Shown: one piece after another, positions 22,311-35,340 of the stretch
Position numbering within the stretch: the first letter of the stretch is position 1
How the letters are laid out: each line of letters opens with the position of its first letter
Source: Dasypus novemcinctus
Lineage: Eukaryota; Chordata; Mammalia; Cingulata; Dasypodidae
Assembly (NCBI RefSeq): GCF_030445035.2
Contig: NC_080682.1
Location: forward strand, 32,222,770-32,286,769
DNA length: 64,000 bases
Direction of reading: 5' to 3'
Position numbers and translations under genes: made by a program
Notes under the pieces: generated by a model
What the model saw: the letters and a program-made list of their open reading frames with translations, nothing else
Database searches by the model: none
What the model was told of the DNA's origin: nothing

Positions 22311-23255
22311 TCATTTTTTATATTGTCTTGAATATATCTCAATTGAAATCATCATTTGATCCCAAAGTTTCCTCATAGCATTTTTCACTTCTTTATTCCT
22401 AAGAGTGTAGATCAAGGGATTCAAAATGGGAGTTACCATGGTATAAAACATTGCCACAGCTTTATCAGTGGAGGTGGTCCCTGGGAGATAACACACAAAT
22501 AAGCAAGGCACAAAGAATAAGATGACCACAGTTACATGAGAGATACAGGTGGACAGGGCTTTGTGTCTCCCCTCCAAACTGTGAGATTTCAAAGTGCACA
22601 GGATGGCAATATAAGAGATGATCAGAAGGAGGATGTTTAAAAGACGTATGAGCTCACTGTTGGCAGCAATGAAGAGGCCAAGGGTTGTCGGTGTCCATGG
22701 TGAGTTTTAACAAAGGGTTCAAGTCACTATGAAGTGGGCTATGATATTCGGGCCATAAAAGGGCAGCCAGACTGTGAAGAGGATCTGAATGGTAGTGTGG
22801 ACAAAACCTCTGACCCAAGTCACTCCGACGAGGAAGCTACCTACTTTTCTGCTCATGATGGCTGTGTAGTGCAAGGGTTTGCAAACCACCACATAGCGGT
22901 CAAAGGCCATCACTGTGAGCAGGATGATCTCATTTGCACCAAAAAGATACTCTGCAAAAACTTGAGTCATGAATCCCCTGAAACAGATGGTTTTCCTCAC
23001 AGCCAAAGTGTCAGCTAGCATCTTGGGGGTCATAAAGGAAGAATAGCAGCTATCTGTAAGGGATAAATAAGATAAGAAGAAGTACATGGGGAATTCCAAG
23101 GCCCTGCTGGTGCTGACAGTGACAATGATGAGCAGGTTGCCTGCCAGGGTAAACAAGTAGACAATTAAAAACACAACAAATGAAAATTTCTGAAGCTCCA
23201 CATTCTGAGTCAGACCCAGGAAGATGAATTCTGTGACATTAGTCATCCTCTTCAT
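22311..23255 (-). pseudogene. Olfactory receptor pseudogene, OR4C-like, two compensating frameshifts
   Basis: The reading frame starts at the Met at 23255 (MKRMTNVTEF); an upstream Met at 23303 would add 16 atypical residues. It has a family-4 OR body: GLTQN, GN in TM1, [40 protein letters not shown] and a normal C-terminus with stop at 22311. A 1-base deletion near 22727/22728 shifts the frame and gives a stop at 22719-22721. About 45 bases later an extra base in the GGG run at 22682-22684 restores the original frame. The out-of-frame piece covers extracellular loop 2. Read in the intended frame it also lacks one codon, that of the conserved cysteine matching C187 of the intact gene, and FYGPN replaces FCGPN. 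A functional receptor is unlikely unless the indels are sequencing errors. Confidence 0.9.
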
Positions 23256-24250
23256 TATATTCAACTCAATTGCCAAGTGATCTACCTGAAAAAAATAATT
23301 CAACTAATCTTCAGTAATGGTACTTTCTTTTACGAATACCCATGAGATACCTTATTTTTCCTATTTTTATAGTGCAAGAAGAAATACAAAATTGTATCAA
23401 CTCTCATTTCTTTTCAACAGGTGATGGTAAAGTGGAGTTTATTTTGTTTTTTAAAATTTCCTGATTTTCTTTTAATGTTCTATAATAAAATGTATGACTT
23501 TTATTTTAGGAAAATAATGTTTTACATCAGATTTCAAGAAACTATGCATTAAATGGTTATATAATCAGCTCAGTCACAGATACTCAAAGCTGCACTTAGC
23601 CCCAAAGTGGCTTGATATTCTTACCAGAGAACAAGTAAAATCATTTTACTAATATCATACAGAAAGTTTTAAAAATTTGTTGAGATTCTTTCAGGCTCTA
23701 TACCCCATGAGCCATCTGTTTTCTTGTTTTGTCTTCCTAGAAAATATCTCCACTTTCTCACAACCCAAAGGTGGTGCTGCAACATCTTCTATTACTAAGA
23801 GATTGTATTGAATGCCCATTACTGCAATTGCTATGTTGTCTCACATTCATGTGTGTGTGTCCAATTCTACGGGTCATTGAAGGCAAATATCTTGACTTTC
23901 TACTCTTTCAGCCTCAGACATTCTTGTATCCACAATTCTAGACAAGAAGTAAACACTCATAAGGTATTTGCTGAGAGAGGGAGAAGGAAATAAGCAAAAG
24001 AAAGAAATTGGGAGGTAAAGAGAAAAATAGAAACATTTGAGAAAAAAAGAACGAAAATGGGGTATTAAATTCAAAGACAGTTTGGAATCCTCGTGTAGAA
24101 TTATTCCTTAACTATGTAACATTAATTAATTTTAACCATCACTGTTCAATTTTTTCAAGTTAAACAACAAATAATTATATATAGAATTGTGGTGAGGATT
24201 AAATTGTTGCAAAATTTCTATTATTTTTATGATTTTCTTTTTTTGTGGAA

Positions 24251-25890
24251 ATATCATCAAAGAAAGTGGTAAAAAGTAGCTTTTAATATCTCCAAAACTC
24301 ATAAATTCTCAAAACTTAAGTTACAAATGTGAGGAGAAACAAGAGAACAGTGGTAACAAAAAGTGAAAAAGAAATTTCATCAGATTAAAAAAAAAGCAGG
24401 CTGCTAAGAGAATACTTAACATAGAAAATACAAGAATACTTAATATAGAATACTTAACATAAAGATGGTTTCTGGGGGCCTTTTTTCAATTGTTTTTGTT
24501 ATTCATTAATTTTCTCAATAAATGCTTCTTCTAAATTTGACTCTTAACTTTGAGTATGTCTTTCAAACCTGTAAGAGCTGTACACTATTTAAATAAATAC
24601 TTGGGAGAAAATGATGCCTTATAGGACTTATGACCTATTCATGTTCCTATCTATACTTCTGGCCCATGATCAGTATCATAAAGCATTAACTGAGTAGGAG
24701 ATAATATGAAACAAAGAAAGGGAGAGAGAAAGAAAGGGATGAGAAAGAAGGAAAATGGACGTGAACAGACATGTAAGATTTTTTTCTTTAAGATGTAGGC
24801 ATCTTGTAGCATTTTAAACAAGTGCTGGATTTAAAATGTAACCATTGTGAATTTTAAAGAGATGATTTTCTTAAAACACCGTATAAAGCGTTATAACAAC
24901 TTATTTGCCATCTATTGATTTTTGGCAAACTAATAAAATCTTACAATAACCTATCTGTGGATTTTTTATACAGGGTGGTGCAACCAGAGACATGATTATA
25001 CTAATTTAGTAAGCCGAAACTCGCTTTTTCCAGAGAAGAAAAGATCGAAGCAAAATCAAAAGCATGAAAATTGTGACTTTTTTTACATACCAGTGTACAT
25101 CTGTTTGTCAATAACTTCTTACTAAGCCTGAGCTTGCTTCCATGATAAACTATCCCAGAAATTAAACTCATTCAGCTTTGGTGTTTAAAAGGAATTTGAG
25201 TCTTCATGAGGGGATAATATTAGCTACTCTCATCCATTTCTGTTTCCATTGGTCTCATGGAAATCTTGGAGTATTTCAAATTATTATAAGAAATTTTGAT
25301 AATCTTGATCAGAGCCTTAATAATAGAGTAGTTATACTTAATGCTAGAAAAAATAAATTCAGTTACCAAGACATCAGCAGTAGTTTGAGGTCCCCTGTGA
25401 GAAATCTCATGATGCCACTACTGGACTTTTCACAGCATCAGCTCTGCCCACAGCCAAATATGCTGCTCCTTCCTTCTCCTTCCATTTCACTGGACGTTCA
25501 TGTCGGGCCCCAGTGTGTCAGGGAGATGTACGGCCTTTGTGATTTTTGCTGTCAAGAACTCTACATTGTCTTTCCTTCTCAACTCATTCAGTTCCCATGC
25601 CATGGAGAGACAGTTTTGTTTAAGTAAGTGATATTATCCCTGGGCGAGTTCCTCGAGGGAAGAATAATTAATATTAGGAACATCATTTTCTCCCAATTAT
25701 TTAGTCTTTAATATTTGGCAACCAAATGTGTGTTCATTCCTCCTACTTTCTTGTTGGAGTCAGAATACAAAATTCTTCATTTCTATTTTTTCAACAAATA
25801 TTCACTGATCTCTACACTTGACCAGTTATAGTTTGGTTCAATAATAATGACAGTAAGAGCTATTGAGCACCACATATATATTAAACACAA
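24251..25890. other. Intergenic; no gene recognised
   Basis: AT-rich sequence. A 149-codon frame at 25178-25627 has no signal peptide, no motif and no repeat in the window. I regard it as chance. Confidence 0.4.
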
Positions 25891-26010
25891 TTTATGTGAT
25901 ACTCTTTGTGGTGGGAACTATTAATATTCCCAATTTTGGGGTGAAGAAACTGAATCACTTCGAATTTAAATAAATTAGCCAAGAAAAAAAGAACGTTGAA
26001 CTGAAATATA
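25891..26010 (+). repeat. MIR-like remnant
   Basis: GGTGGGAACTATTAATATTCCCAATTTTGG...GAAGAAACTGAATCACTTCG...AAATAAATTAGCC is the MIR core with substitutions. Confidence 0.5.
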
Positions 26011-26289
26011 TATCGGTCTTCTACCACAGCCCAAAAAATATCTCTGTCCTTATGATGCAAGCACTCAACTCTTAAAGCAACAAATAGACAAGGACCCTGT
26101 CTCCCTGGAGCTGATTGAACTTCAGAAAACATGTTTTGAAATCTGCAGCTGCTGTCCTTTGGAACGCGTTTTTTTTGTTTGTTTGTTTTGGTTTTGGTTT
26201 AGGCATTGCTTCTGGTAGTGTTGGTGCTTCAAAGCTGATGTTGGTGGATGGATTTCAGGATAGTTTCCACTTTTTTAGGATTATTGACA

Positions 26290-27920
26290 GGTTGCTGTGA
26301 ACTCATATTCACATCAACAGGTATTTATGTGCCATCCTACTCTTTGCACATATATCTAAGGGTCAGACCTTTGAATCATATATATGCAAATGTTTGAAAG
26401 TACTAGAAAATGCACAGTTGTTTCCTGTGGTAGTTTTGAGATACGTACTCCCAACAATAATGTATGAGAGCCCACTGATTCATACTCTTTACATCACATC
26501 CTATTCTCACATGATTTATTTTTGTAACTTAAATGTTATCTCATTGTTGGTTTCATTTGCATTTCCTTAATTTATAATGATTTGATTATCGCTCCATCAG
26601 TTACACCTCTTTCTTTTTTCTGAAATGCTTACCATGTGTTATACCGATCTTACTACTGGGTTATTTGTCTTTTTTTTCTTTTTGATATGTAGGTGGTCAT
26701 TATATATCATCAAAAATATTCCATCAGATATCTTACAATATGATCTAATTATAGTTTCTCTTATTAATTATTTTAAAGTACTCTCATCACCATAAATTCA
26801 AATATGAATGTTGATGTGTTCATATAATTTATGTTATGATGAAATTTTTTTGTGTTTTTTTTTAAGGAAATTTTACATTGCACAAGGTCACAAAAATCCT
26901 CCCTTATGCTTCCTTCTAAAATATTTTATGTTTGGCTCTTAATATTTACATTCTTTACCAAAGTGAGATTAGTTATGAACTCTGCTCACACCAAATTTGC
27001 AAAGATTTGCTCCAGTTTCCTCGAAGATGATCTATACATTTCACTTTTAATTTTATGATTCAATTCAAATTATTTTTTGTGGGGTGTTATCATTTGACTC
27101 TCATTTAAATCCATATAAATATCCAGTTATTAATGTGTTTTTTGCTGGAAATATTTTTCATTTTTTATAGTTGCTTTGGCAATTTTTTTGTGAAATCAAT
27201 TGATGATATATATACAGGTGAATTTCTGGACTTTCTCCCCTGTTCCATTGAATGCTTATCCTGTGTCAAGACCACACTTTCTTGATTATAGGATCTTTAT
27301 ATTAACTCTTGAAATCTAGTACTATAGATTTTCAAAATAGAATTCTTTCACATGATGTTATATTTATCCCTATATATTTTGTTTCTCGTATAATTGAAAC
27401 TAATGTTTTCTAATTTCATTTTCCAGTGTTTTTATTATTAATGTAAAAGACATAATTTTTATGCATTTCTCTTTTTACCAGCAGTGTAAATTCACTTATT
27501 AATTCTACTAGTTTATTTTCTAAATACACAACCATAGAAATTACAGATAAAAAAGAGATTAATTCTTCCTATCCCAATTAATGCACTTTTTCTTTCTTTT
27601 TAAAACCTAATTAGTACATCTAGTATGTTACTGAAAAGAACAGAAAAGAAGACATCATTGTCTTCTTGCTAAACTAAAGAGGAAAGTGTTGCAGTTTGTT
27701 AACGTTAATTCAGTGTAAGCTTTCTGTTAAAGCACACCATATTCAAGATTTTTACTTTTATTGCTAAATCGCTACAAGTTTTTTAAAATTATAATTGGGA
27801 TGATGTTTGCCAAAACTTTCTACATCAATAAAGATGACCATATATTTTTTCTTTATCTTGTTTGTGAATTAAATTGACTGATTTTCTATTTTAAAAATCT
27901 TACATTTCTTAAATAAATCT
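26290..27920 (-). mobile_element. Old L1 ORF2 fragment, reverse
   Basis: Read on + it gives the antisense of L1 ORF2 and 3' region in the usual order: GCATTTCCTTAATTTATAATG (26560), CTACTGGGTTATTTGTC (26652), CAAGGTCACAAAAATCC (26883), CTGTTCCATTGAATGC (27240), AAGACCACACTTTCTTGATT (27269) and the reverse-transcriptase part up to about 27900. Strongly decayed. Confidence 0.6.
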
Positions 27921-28064
27921 CAAATAGGTGATAATATATTGTCTTTTAATATTACTACATTTATGATCACAACAAAAATGTTAGTGTAAGCAACTCCAAA
28001 TACCATCCCTTCACTAAAGCAATGATTCATCTGACTTGAAATGTTCACTATTAACTTTTTAAAA

Positions 28065-29640
28065 AATATATTTTATATTTATTTTTAAAAGATACACAGA
28101 TCACACAGAATGTTACATTAAAAAATGTAGGAGGTTCGCATATGCCCCACTCCCCACACCTCCCACTTTTCCCACATCAACAACTTCTTTCATTAGTGTG
28201 GTACGCTCATTGCACTTGAAGAATACATTTTGGAGCAATGCCACACAGCATGGATTTTAGTTTACATTGTAGTTTACATTCACTCCCAGTCTGTTCAGTG
28301 GATTATGGCAGGATATATAATGTCCTGCATCTGTACCTGCAATATCATTCAGGACAATTCCGAGTCCTGAAAATGGCCCAATATCACACCTCTTTTTCCC
28401 TCTTCCTGCCTTCAGCAACTACCGTGGCCAATGTCTCCATATCAGTGATATAATTTCTTCCAATGTTAGAGTCAAAATAATTCTGCTCTAACCCATATTT
28501 TATTCCTTCATCCTAAGGCCCCTGGGAGGGCGATGTCCACTCCACCTCTCAATTGATAGGGGCCTTCAATTCCACATCGCTGGTGGATGGGATTCTCGAG
28601 CCTGCAGATGTAGACTCTATTGAATCCTTGGTGTGGTGGTTGTCCACCCTCACTTCTCTGTCAGCTGATTGGGTAAGTCCAAAAAACTGGATAGCAGGTA
28701 ACATAACACAACACCACTGAAGTTCAGGACCCAACTGTATATGGACATTTCAGAAATTCAAGTCTCCTTGGTATACACAACCCCAGCACAAACCACAGTT
28801 TCAATAAAAGAGACAGAAGAGGCATGTGTAGAGAAGTCACATCTTAGCACAACTCAATCACTGTCAGAAGCACAATTTCCAAAGTAGGGCCCAATGGCTA
28901 GGCACCAAACTCCAGAGCCATCTGCCATGACTGTAGGACCTGGGTGTCTGTATCTCTCAGGAGTTGTATCTACTTTGGCTATCTCTGAGATGTACATAAG
29001 TGTGACGTCTCTGATGACCTCCTGACTCATTTTGAAGTCTCTCAGCCATATAAATTCATTTGTCTTTATCATTTTCTGCTTTTAATCAAGGTGTTTTTCT
29101 ATTTGCAATTCCAGTCAGGTCTTGGTAGTAATCTCCCAGCACCTGGGACACTCATTTCCCACACTGGGGAAAGGTAATGCACTTATTTGCTGAGTGGGTC
29201 TTAGAGAGTGGTCCCATTTGAGCAAAATGGAGGCACTCAGGCATTTACTCTTAGGTATCCTACAACACTAGGCCAAGTTGAAATTTCAAGCACAAAAGTT
29301 CATAAGCATAGTATTCAATATCAAGTACCCACCATTGAACCATCCTTCTTCACTGGTCATTGCCCTTGCATTTGGAGGATTGCTGCTGTTCCATTGGGGA
29401 ATAAGGCAGAGCTCCCCAGGATGGAAACTCAGCACTTCCTCAGTTGTTGTGTGAAACTCTATCCACTGTGCCAATACCCAATGAACATCTGAACATATCT
29501 ATATACCATATATGCCTGCCCAGGTAAACTCTCTACCATATATGCCCCATCAATGACATCCCACACCAAGGTTTCTCCTCTGCCAGAGTTGAACCCCTCT
29601 GTGATCCAAAACATCTTAAAAAATGAAGCCTAATTTTTGC
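28065..29640 (-). repeat. R1 repeat, reverse copy
   Basis: Reverse of R1. The A-rich end is at 28065-28100 and the typical GTAACATTCTGTGTGATC end next to it. The whole body is colinear with 44812-46200 read backwards. It continues beyond that copy's 5' end to about 29640, which shows the extra 5' part also found at 850-1240. No conserved ORF. Confidence 0.75.
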
Positions 29641-29889
29641 CAAAATCAATTACTAGGAAAATGACATATTAATGATAGGTTTAAACTTCAGAAATAAAAT
29701 GCATGATAATTTAGAAAAACTAAAATAAAGTGAAAAAAATCGAGGTACTGAAAAATGAAAAAATTACAAAAATTTTGTTTTTATGTTTTTCTTTCATCAC
29801 TGTAATAGATGTTTCCTGTATGTATAATGACATGGCAGTCTCTTCCATTTCTTCCTCAGTGTCTTATCTCTCTCTATCTCTCTTTTTAT

Positions 29890-32800
29890 CCCATATGTCT
29901 TCAAAGAAGTTTTAGATCACAGCAAAATCACATACAGAATATAGGGGACTCCCATAATACCAAACATTCTACCCTTTTTCCCCCTTACCCAACAATAATC
30001 TTTTTACATGTGTATGTTACATTTGCTATAATTGATATACAAATATTGAAACATAGCTACTAACCATGGTCAATATTTTACATTATGGTTTACATTTTAG
30101 ACCGTGCATTTTTTAAAATTTTTGGTGAAATTTAACATGACCTGTATCCATCATTGCGCGATCATGCAGACCATGTCCATTGCCCACCAAATACCCCTTC
30201 TTCCATCTATTCTATTCCTCTCTCCCCCCTTAGGACCCACAGTGACAACCAAGCTTCACTACTCGAAGGACAAGATTCATAGATACTTGCAACAATGCTG
30301 AGGAACTGACACACTAATCTATCCTCCCCCATTAGGAGCCACCCATACCTCTGTCTGAGAACACTGGACCTCCAAGGATAGGGGTACAACACCCTCCCAC
30401 TCATTGTATGGGTCTCCACTCACTGAAATAACACACCATGACAAGATGAGCACTCACATGCTCCCTAAAGCCTGCCCCAGGTACAACCTGAGCCAAATGT
30501 CCCCCATCCAACACCCTAAACCAGTAACTCTTCATTAGGTTATTGTCTAAAGAGATTTCTCAACATTATAGTTTCAATCACATACCTGCCAATCCCGTGT
30601 TCACCTGCTACCTACCCAACCCTCTCTCCAATTCCATCTAACCCATCTTCCCATCCCTAGCCCCCTGTACTGCCCAACTCAATAGAATCCCTATACCCTC
30701 ATCCCACCCCATCACTGTACAACTAGTTACCTCCCCATTATCATGTATTTTGTCTGTGTGGGCATTGGCTCATGATCTTCCTCTCCCTCCACTATTTCCT
30801 ATAATTCTATCTTCCAGACTCTAGCTCTCTGAGACAGTTCAATTTGCTTAATTCATGTCAGAGAGGCCATGTAGTATTTGTCCTTCAATGCATGTCTTGC
30901 TTCACCCAACATAAGTTCCACAAGATTCATCCATGTTACCCTGTGTATTTGCACTGTATTCCTTCTTACAGCTGAGTAGTATTCCATTGTGTATATATAT
31001 ATACACACATACCACATTTTGTTTATCAGTTCATCTGTTGATGGGCATTTGGGCTGATCCTAACTTTTGGCAATGGTGAATAATGCTGCTATGAACATTG
31101 GTGTGCATATATTGGTTCGTGTCCTTGCTTTCAGGTCTTCCGGGTATATACCCAGCCATGGAATTCCTGAATCTTTGGCAAATCTATAGCTAGTTTTTTG
31201 AAAAACTGCCAAACTATCTTGCACAATGGCTGTATCATTCTACATTCCCACCAGCAGTGGATGAGGGTTCCCATTCCTCCATAACCTCTCCAACATTTGT
31301 AGTCCTCTGTTTTTTTAAATAACTGCCAGTCTAATGGGTTTACAATGGTATCTCATTGTAGTTTTGGCTTGCATTTCCCTAATAGCTAGTGATATTGAGC
31401 ATCTTTTCTTGTGCTTTTTAGCCATTTGTATTTCTTCTTTGGAGAAGTGTCTATTCAGATGACTTGCCCATCTTTTAAATATGTTGTATGTCTTTTAATT
31501 TTTTGAGATATATGATTTCTCTATATATGGACATTAGGCTCCTATCAGATATATGGTTACCAAATATTTTTTCCCATTGAGTAAGCTGTCTTTTCACTTT
31601 CTGACAAACTCCTTTGAGGTGCAAAAGGTTTTAATTTTGAGCAGGTCCCATATATCTATTTTTTCTTTCACTGCTCTTGCTTCAGGTGTGAAGTTTATGA
31701 AACTATTTCTTATTAAAAGGTCCTGTAGATATTTCCCTATATTGTCTTCTTAGGTCTTTATGGTTTTGGCTCTTATATTTAGATCTTAGATCCATCTTGA
31801 GTCGATTTTTGTATTAAGTGTGAGATGGTGTTCTTTTTTCATCTTTTGCATAGGGACATCCCATTCTCCAAGCACCATTTGTTGAAGAGGCCATTCTCTC
31901 CTAGTTGAGTGGGCTTGAAGGCTTTGCCAAAAATCAGATGACTATATGTGAGGTTATATATCAGAGCTCTCAATTTGGTTCCATTGATCACCATGTCTAT
32001 CCTTGTGTCAATACCATGCAGTTTTAACCACTATAGCTTTGCAGTATGTTTTAAAGTAAGGTAGTATGATTCCTCTAATTTCATTTTCTTTTTCAATATG
32101 TCTTTGGCTATTCAGGGCCTTTCCTTTCTAAACAAATTTCATACTTATTTTATCCAGTTCAGTAAAAATGCTGTGTGGATTTTTATTAGGATTGCATTAA
32201 ATCTGTAGATTAGTTTGGATTGGATAGACATCTTGATGTTATTTAGTGTTTCTATTGGTGAACAGTGAATATTCTTCCATTTATTTAGGTTTTCTTTGAT
32301 TTTCTTGGACAGTGTTGTGTAGTTCTCTGTGTATAAGTTTTTTACATCTTTAGTTAAATTTATTCCTAGGTATTTGATTTTTTTATTGACTATTTTAAAT
32401 GGTATTTTTTTCTTGATTTCCTCCTAAGATTGTTCATTATTGGTGACAAAATTCTACTGATTTTTGTGCATTGATCTTATAACCTGTGACTTTACTGTGC
32501 TCATTTATACGTCCTAGAATCTTTGTTGTAAATTTCTCAGGGCTTTCTATGTATAGGATCATGTTATCCACAAATAGTGAAATTTTGACTTCTTCCTTTC
32601 CAATTTGGATGCTTTTTATATCTTTTCCTGCAATAAGTGCTCAAGCATGTACTTCTAACACAATGTTAAATAGAAACCTTGATAGTGGGTATCCTTCTCT
32701 TGTTTCTACTCTTAAAGAGAAAGATTTTAGGACTTCACTATTTTATATTATGTTTTATACCCTTGTATATTATGGGTTTTTCATATATACACTTTATTAT

Positions 32801-33435
32801 TTTCAGAAAGTTTCCTTCTATTCCTATCGTTTGCAGTGTTTTTATCGGGAAAGGGTGCTGTATTTTGTTGAATGCTTTTTCTGCAGCTATAGAGATGATC
32901 GTGTGATTTTTTTCTTTTGATCTGTTTATATGATGTATTACATTGATTGTATTTCTTATGCTGAACCATCCTTACATAGCAGTGATGAAACACACTTGGT
33001 CATGGTGTATAATTCATTTAATGTGTTGTTGAATATGATTGGCAAGTATTTTGTTGAGGAATTTAGCATCTAGGTTCATTAGAGATAGGTCTGTAATTTC
33101 CCTTTCTTGAGGCATCTTTTATGGCTTTGGTATTAAGATAATTTTGACATCAAAGAATGAGTTAAGCAATATGCCTTCCACTTCAATTTTTTGGAAGGAT
33201 TTGAACCAGATTGGTGTTAGTTCTTTCCAGAATTCTTGGTAGAATTCATGTGTGAAAACTTCTGGTTCAAGGTTCTTCTTATTTGGGAGGTTTTTAATGA
33301 CTCATTCTATCTCTTGACTTGTGTTCAGTCTATTGATATCATCAATTTCTTCTTTTGACAATCTAGACTGATTATGTGTTTCCAAGGATTTGTCCAATTC
33401 CTTCAAATTTTTCTTCTTGTTTGCATGTAGTTTGC
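29890..33435 (-). mobile_element. L1 element, 5'-truncated, reverse
   Basis: A continuous ~3.5 kb L1 read backwards. The 3' UTR is at 29890-30900 and resembles 42590-42845. ORF2 antisense landmarks run from 30900: TTCCATTGTGTATATATAT (30981), TCATCTGTTGATGGGCATTTGGG (31032), ATAATGCTGCTATGAACAT (31080), AGATATATGGTTACC (31547). The region up to 33430 reverse-translates as the ORF2 segment just upstream of the reverse transcriptase. It ends abruptly near 33435, as 5'-truncated L1s do. ORF2 is broken by stops, and frames on the opposite strand (for example 32486-32920) are shadows. It is less decayed than the other L1 pieces. Confidence 0.8.
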
Positions 33436-33659
33436 ATATGTTATCAAAATACCATAAAAATAAGTACAAATTATAACTTGTGACTCAGTATTCAGTTTTG
33501 CAACACTTGGCCTTTCTTCTCTCCTAAGCTCTCTATTTTTCAGAATCCTACTAAGCATAAGATAAAGAAAAGAAGCTACATATATGAGTTAAGAATTCTT
33601 GTCAGAAATATGGGTCAGTGACACCATGTTTCCTTTCTTGTACAGAATATAACAGGCGA

Positions 33660-33850
33660 TAATGAGTCTTCAGTCTGTGCCAGGCATCATTCCAAGCTGG
33701 TTATGAACATTAGCTCCTATAACTGCACAATACAACTTTGTTTTAGGTACTTTATCATCCCTTTGTACAAATGTGAAAACTGAGGTATAAGATGTTTGAG
33801 AAACTTGTCCAATTTTGTTTAAATAGTAAGTAGTAAGGTCAGACCTAGAA
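33660..33850 (+). repeat. MIR remnant
   Basis: GTGCCAGGCATCATTCC, then GGTACTTTATCATCCCTTTGTACAAATGTGAAAACTGAGG and TAGTAAGTAGTAAGGTCAGACC form a good MIR match in the right order. Confidence 0.65.
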
Positions 33851-35340
33851 GGCATGGTTTATTGTACTCCAAAGCTCTTGCTCTGAAGCAGTATTCATAT
33901 TGTTGTTAATCTTAGAGAGCAGTTAATCTGGCTTACATGTGTCAATCCTCAGGACATCAGCAGTAGAATAACAGTTTTCACTGGTTTAAATTTGTTTACA
34001 TAATATATTGGACAAGTATTTTTAGTATTGGTTTTATAGGCTCTGACTAGCTCACATACCCATACTCCCATGATAGCATATTTTAAGTGCCTTAAGTCCC
34101 ATACTAAAAGGTCATTTCCAAACCAAAACATAGAGGCCGACAAGCCAGTCAGCAATCTCTCCATCACCACCTTCATCACAGAAGTTAAAGCCACGAGAGT
34201 GAATATGATGAATTATATTTGCTGTCATTTTGACTGAAGCTGCTAATTCTAATCCTCTGAATACTGAAAGTTTAGAACATCCTTAAATTCTCATACCTAG
34301 ATATCTGTTGAAATATTTCCCCTTAACTGTACATGAAAATATTAGTAGGTATAGGTTTTGGGGATTGTGAATATTGAAGACCACATCAGCATAACCAATC
34401 ACACATTACAGATAATGCTTGGTTCTAAGATTCCAATCATTTGGACCAAAGGACAAAAGGAACTATCTCTAGATTTAGCAATGGCTTAGCACTGGCTTTC
34501 TAAGAAAAGGCTTAAAACAGATTTCAGATACCTTATCAAACAGAGGAACTTTCTACAGTTGCTGAGTTCATAAAAGTCTTAGTTTTTCTGCGTTAACGTT
34601 TTTGCTATTGGGAAGTTTTTAAATCAAGTTAGAATTCTCATCAAGTGACTGTTAGAATATCATCCATCTGGTCACCAAGAAAGCAAGAATGAGCAAATAT
34701 GTAGGGAAAGGTCTTCCAGAGAAATGGCCGCAATTGTTAGCTTCTCCCATGCCATAAAATTCTATTGAATTTAATTCTTTGGAAGATTTCTGATTAAGAA
34801 ATTAATTATCTGAGTAGGGGTGAATGTGACTTGCAGAGGGTAGTTATGCTTTTAGAGCAAAACTACACTCAGTCAATGAGCTCAGAATTATGTAAGAAGC
34901 ATCTCTCAGTAATCTTTTCCAAGTCAGTAATTGAGGAAAAGAAATACTCCCCACAAAAATAATGTTTTTTTAATTTCAATTCAAGTTTCTGGATCCCTTA
35001 TTAAGAACCCCTGACTTAAGACAAAAATGGGTAAAGCTGTAAAGCAGCAGAAAATGATGCATCTATGATTGCTTCAAATAAGATTCCTTATTGTGGAATG
35101 AACATGTTACTTCTCCAAATGCATTCAGAAAGGTAGGTACAATCTTATTAGTATTTTCACTTAGTTGACACTAGAATTCAGTTTATAGGTAGATTATATT
35201 TAGACATATGTTTAATTATGAATAATGGATGATACAACCAATCTATTTAGAGAAGCAGCCATTGAGATATTGTGGATCCAGATGGTAGATAAAAAAGTGA
35301 AACCTTTTAAAATTATTTTACTGATAATAAAGGTAATGTA
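33851..35340. other. Intergenic; nothing recognised
   Basis: AT-rich single-copy-looking sequence with no long ORF and no match elsewhere in the window. Confidence 0.4.

Larger units (their letters stand above)
14930..24250 (+). repeat. OR-flank duplicon, unit B (contains OR pseudogene 1)
   Basis: A long unit paralogous to unit C (40195-43550) and in part to unit A (6060-7250). Matching pieces in order: 15020-15600 to 40210-40800; 19590-19915 to 41230-41570; 20400-20610 to 42055-42265; 23700-24110 to 43080-43500. Insertions specific to B include the ERV at 15780-18659, R2 at 20693-21115 and R1 at 21838-22200. The OR lies between the last two matching pieces. Confidence 0.65.

Noticed and set aside
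22679-22728. Programmed frameshifting in the OR4C-like gene
   Set aside because: No slippery site or structure was seen. OR genes do not use frameshifting, the conserved loop-2 cysteine codon is also missing, and two unrelated indels explain it.
25178-25627. 149-codon ORF with Met start
   Set aside because: No recognisable domain, signal peptide or membrane segments, no conserved context and AT-rich chance-like composition. Kept only as part of an intergenic entry.
32486-32920. 144-codon ORF
   Set aside because: Antisense of L1 ORF2; a shadow of the reverse-strand element.
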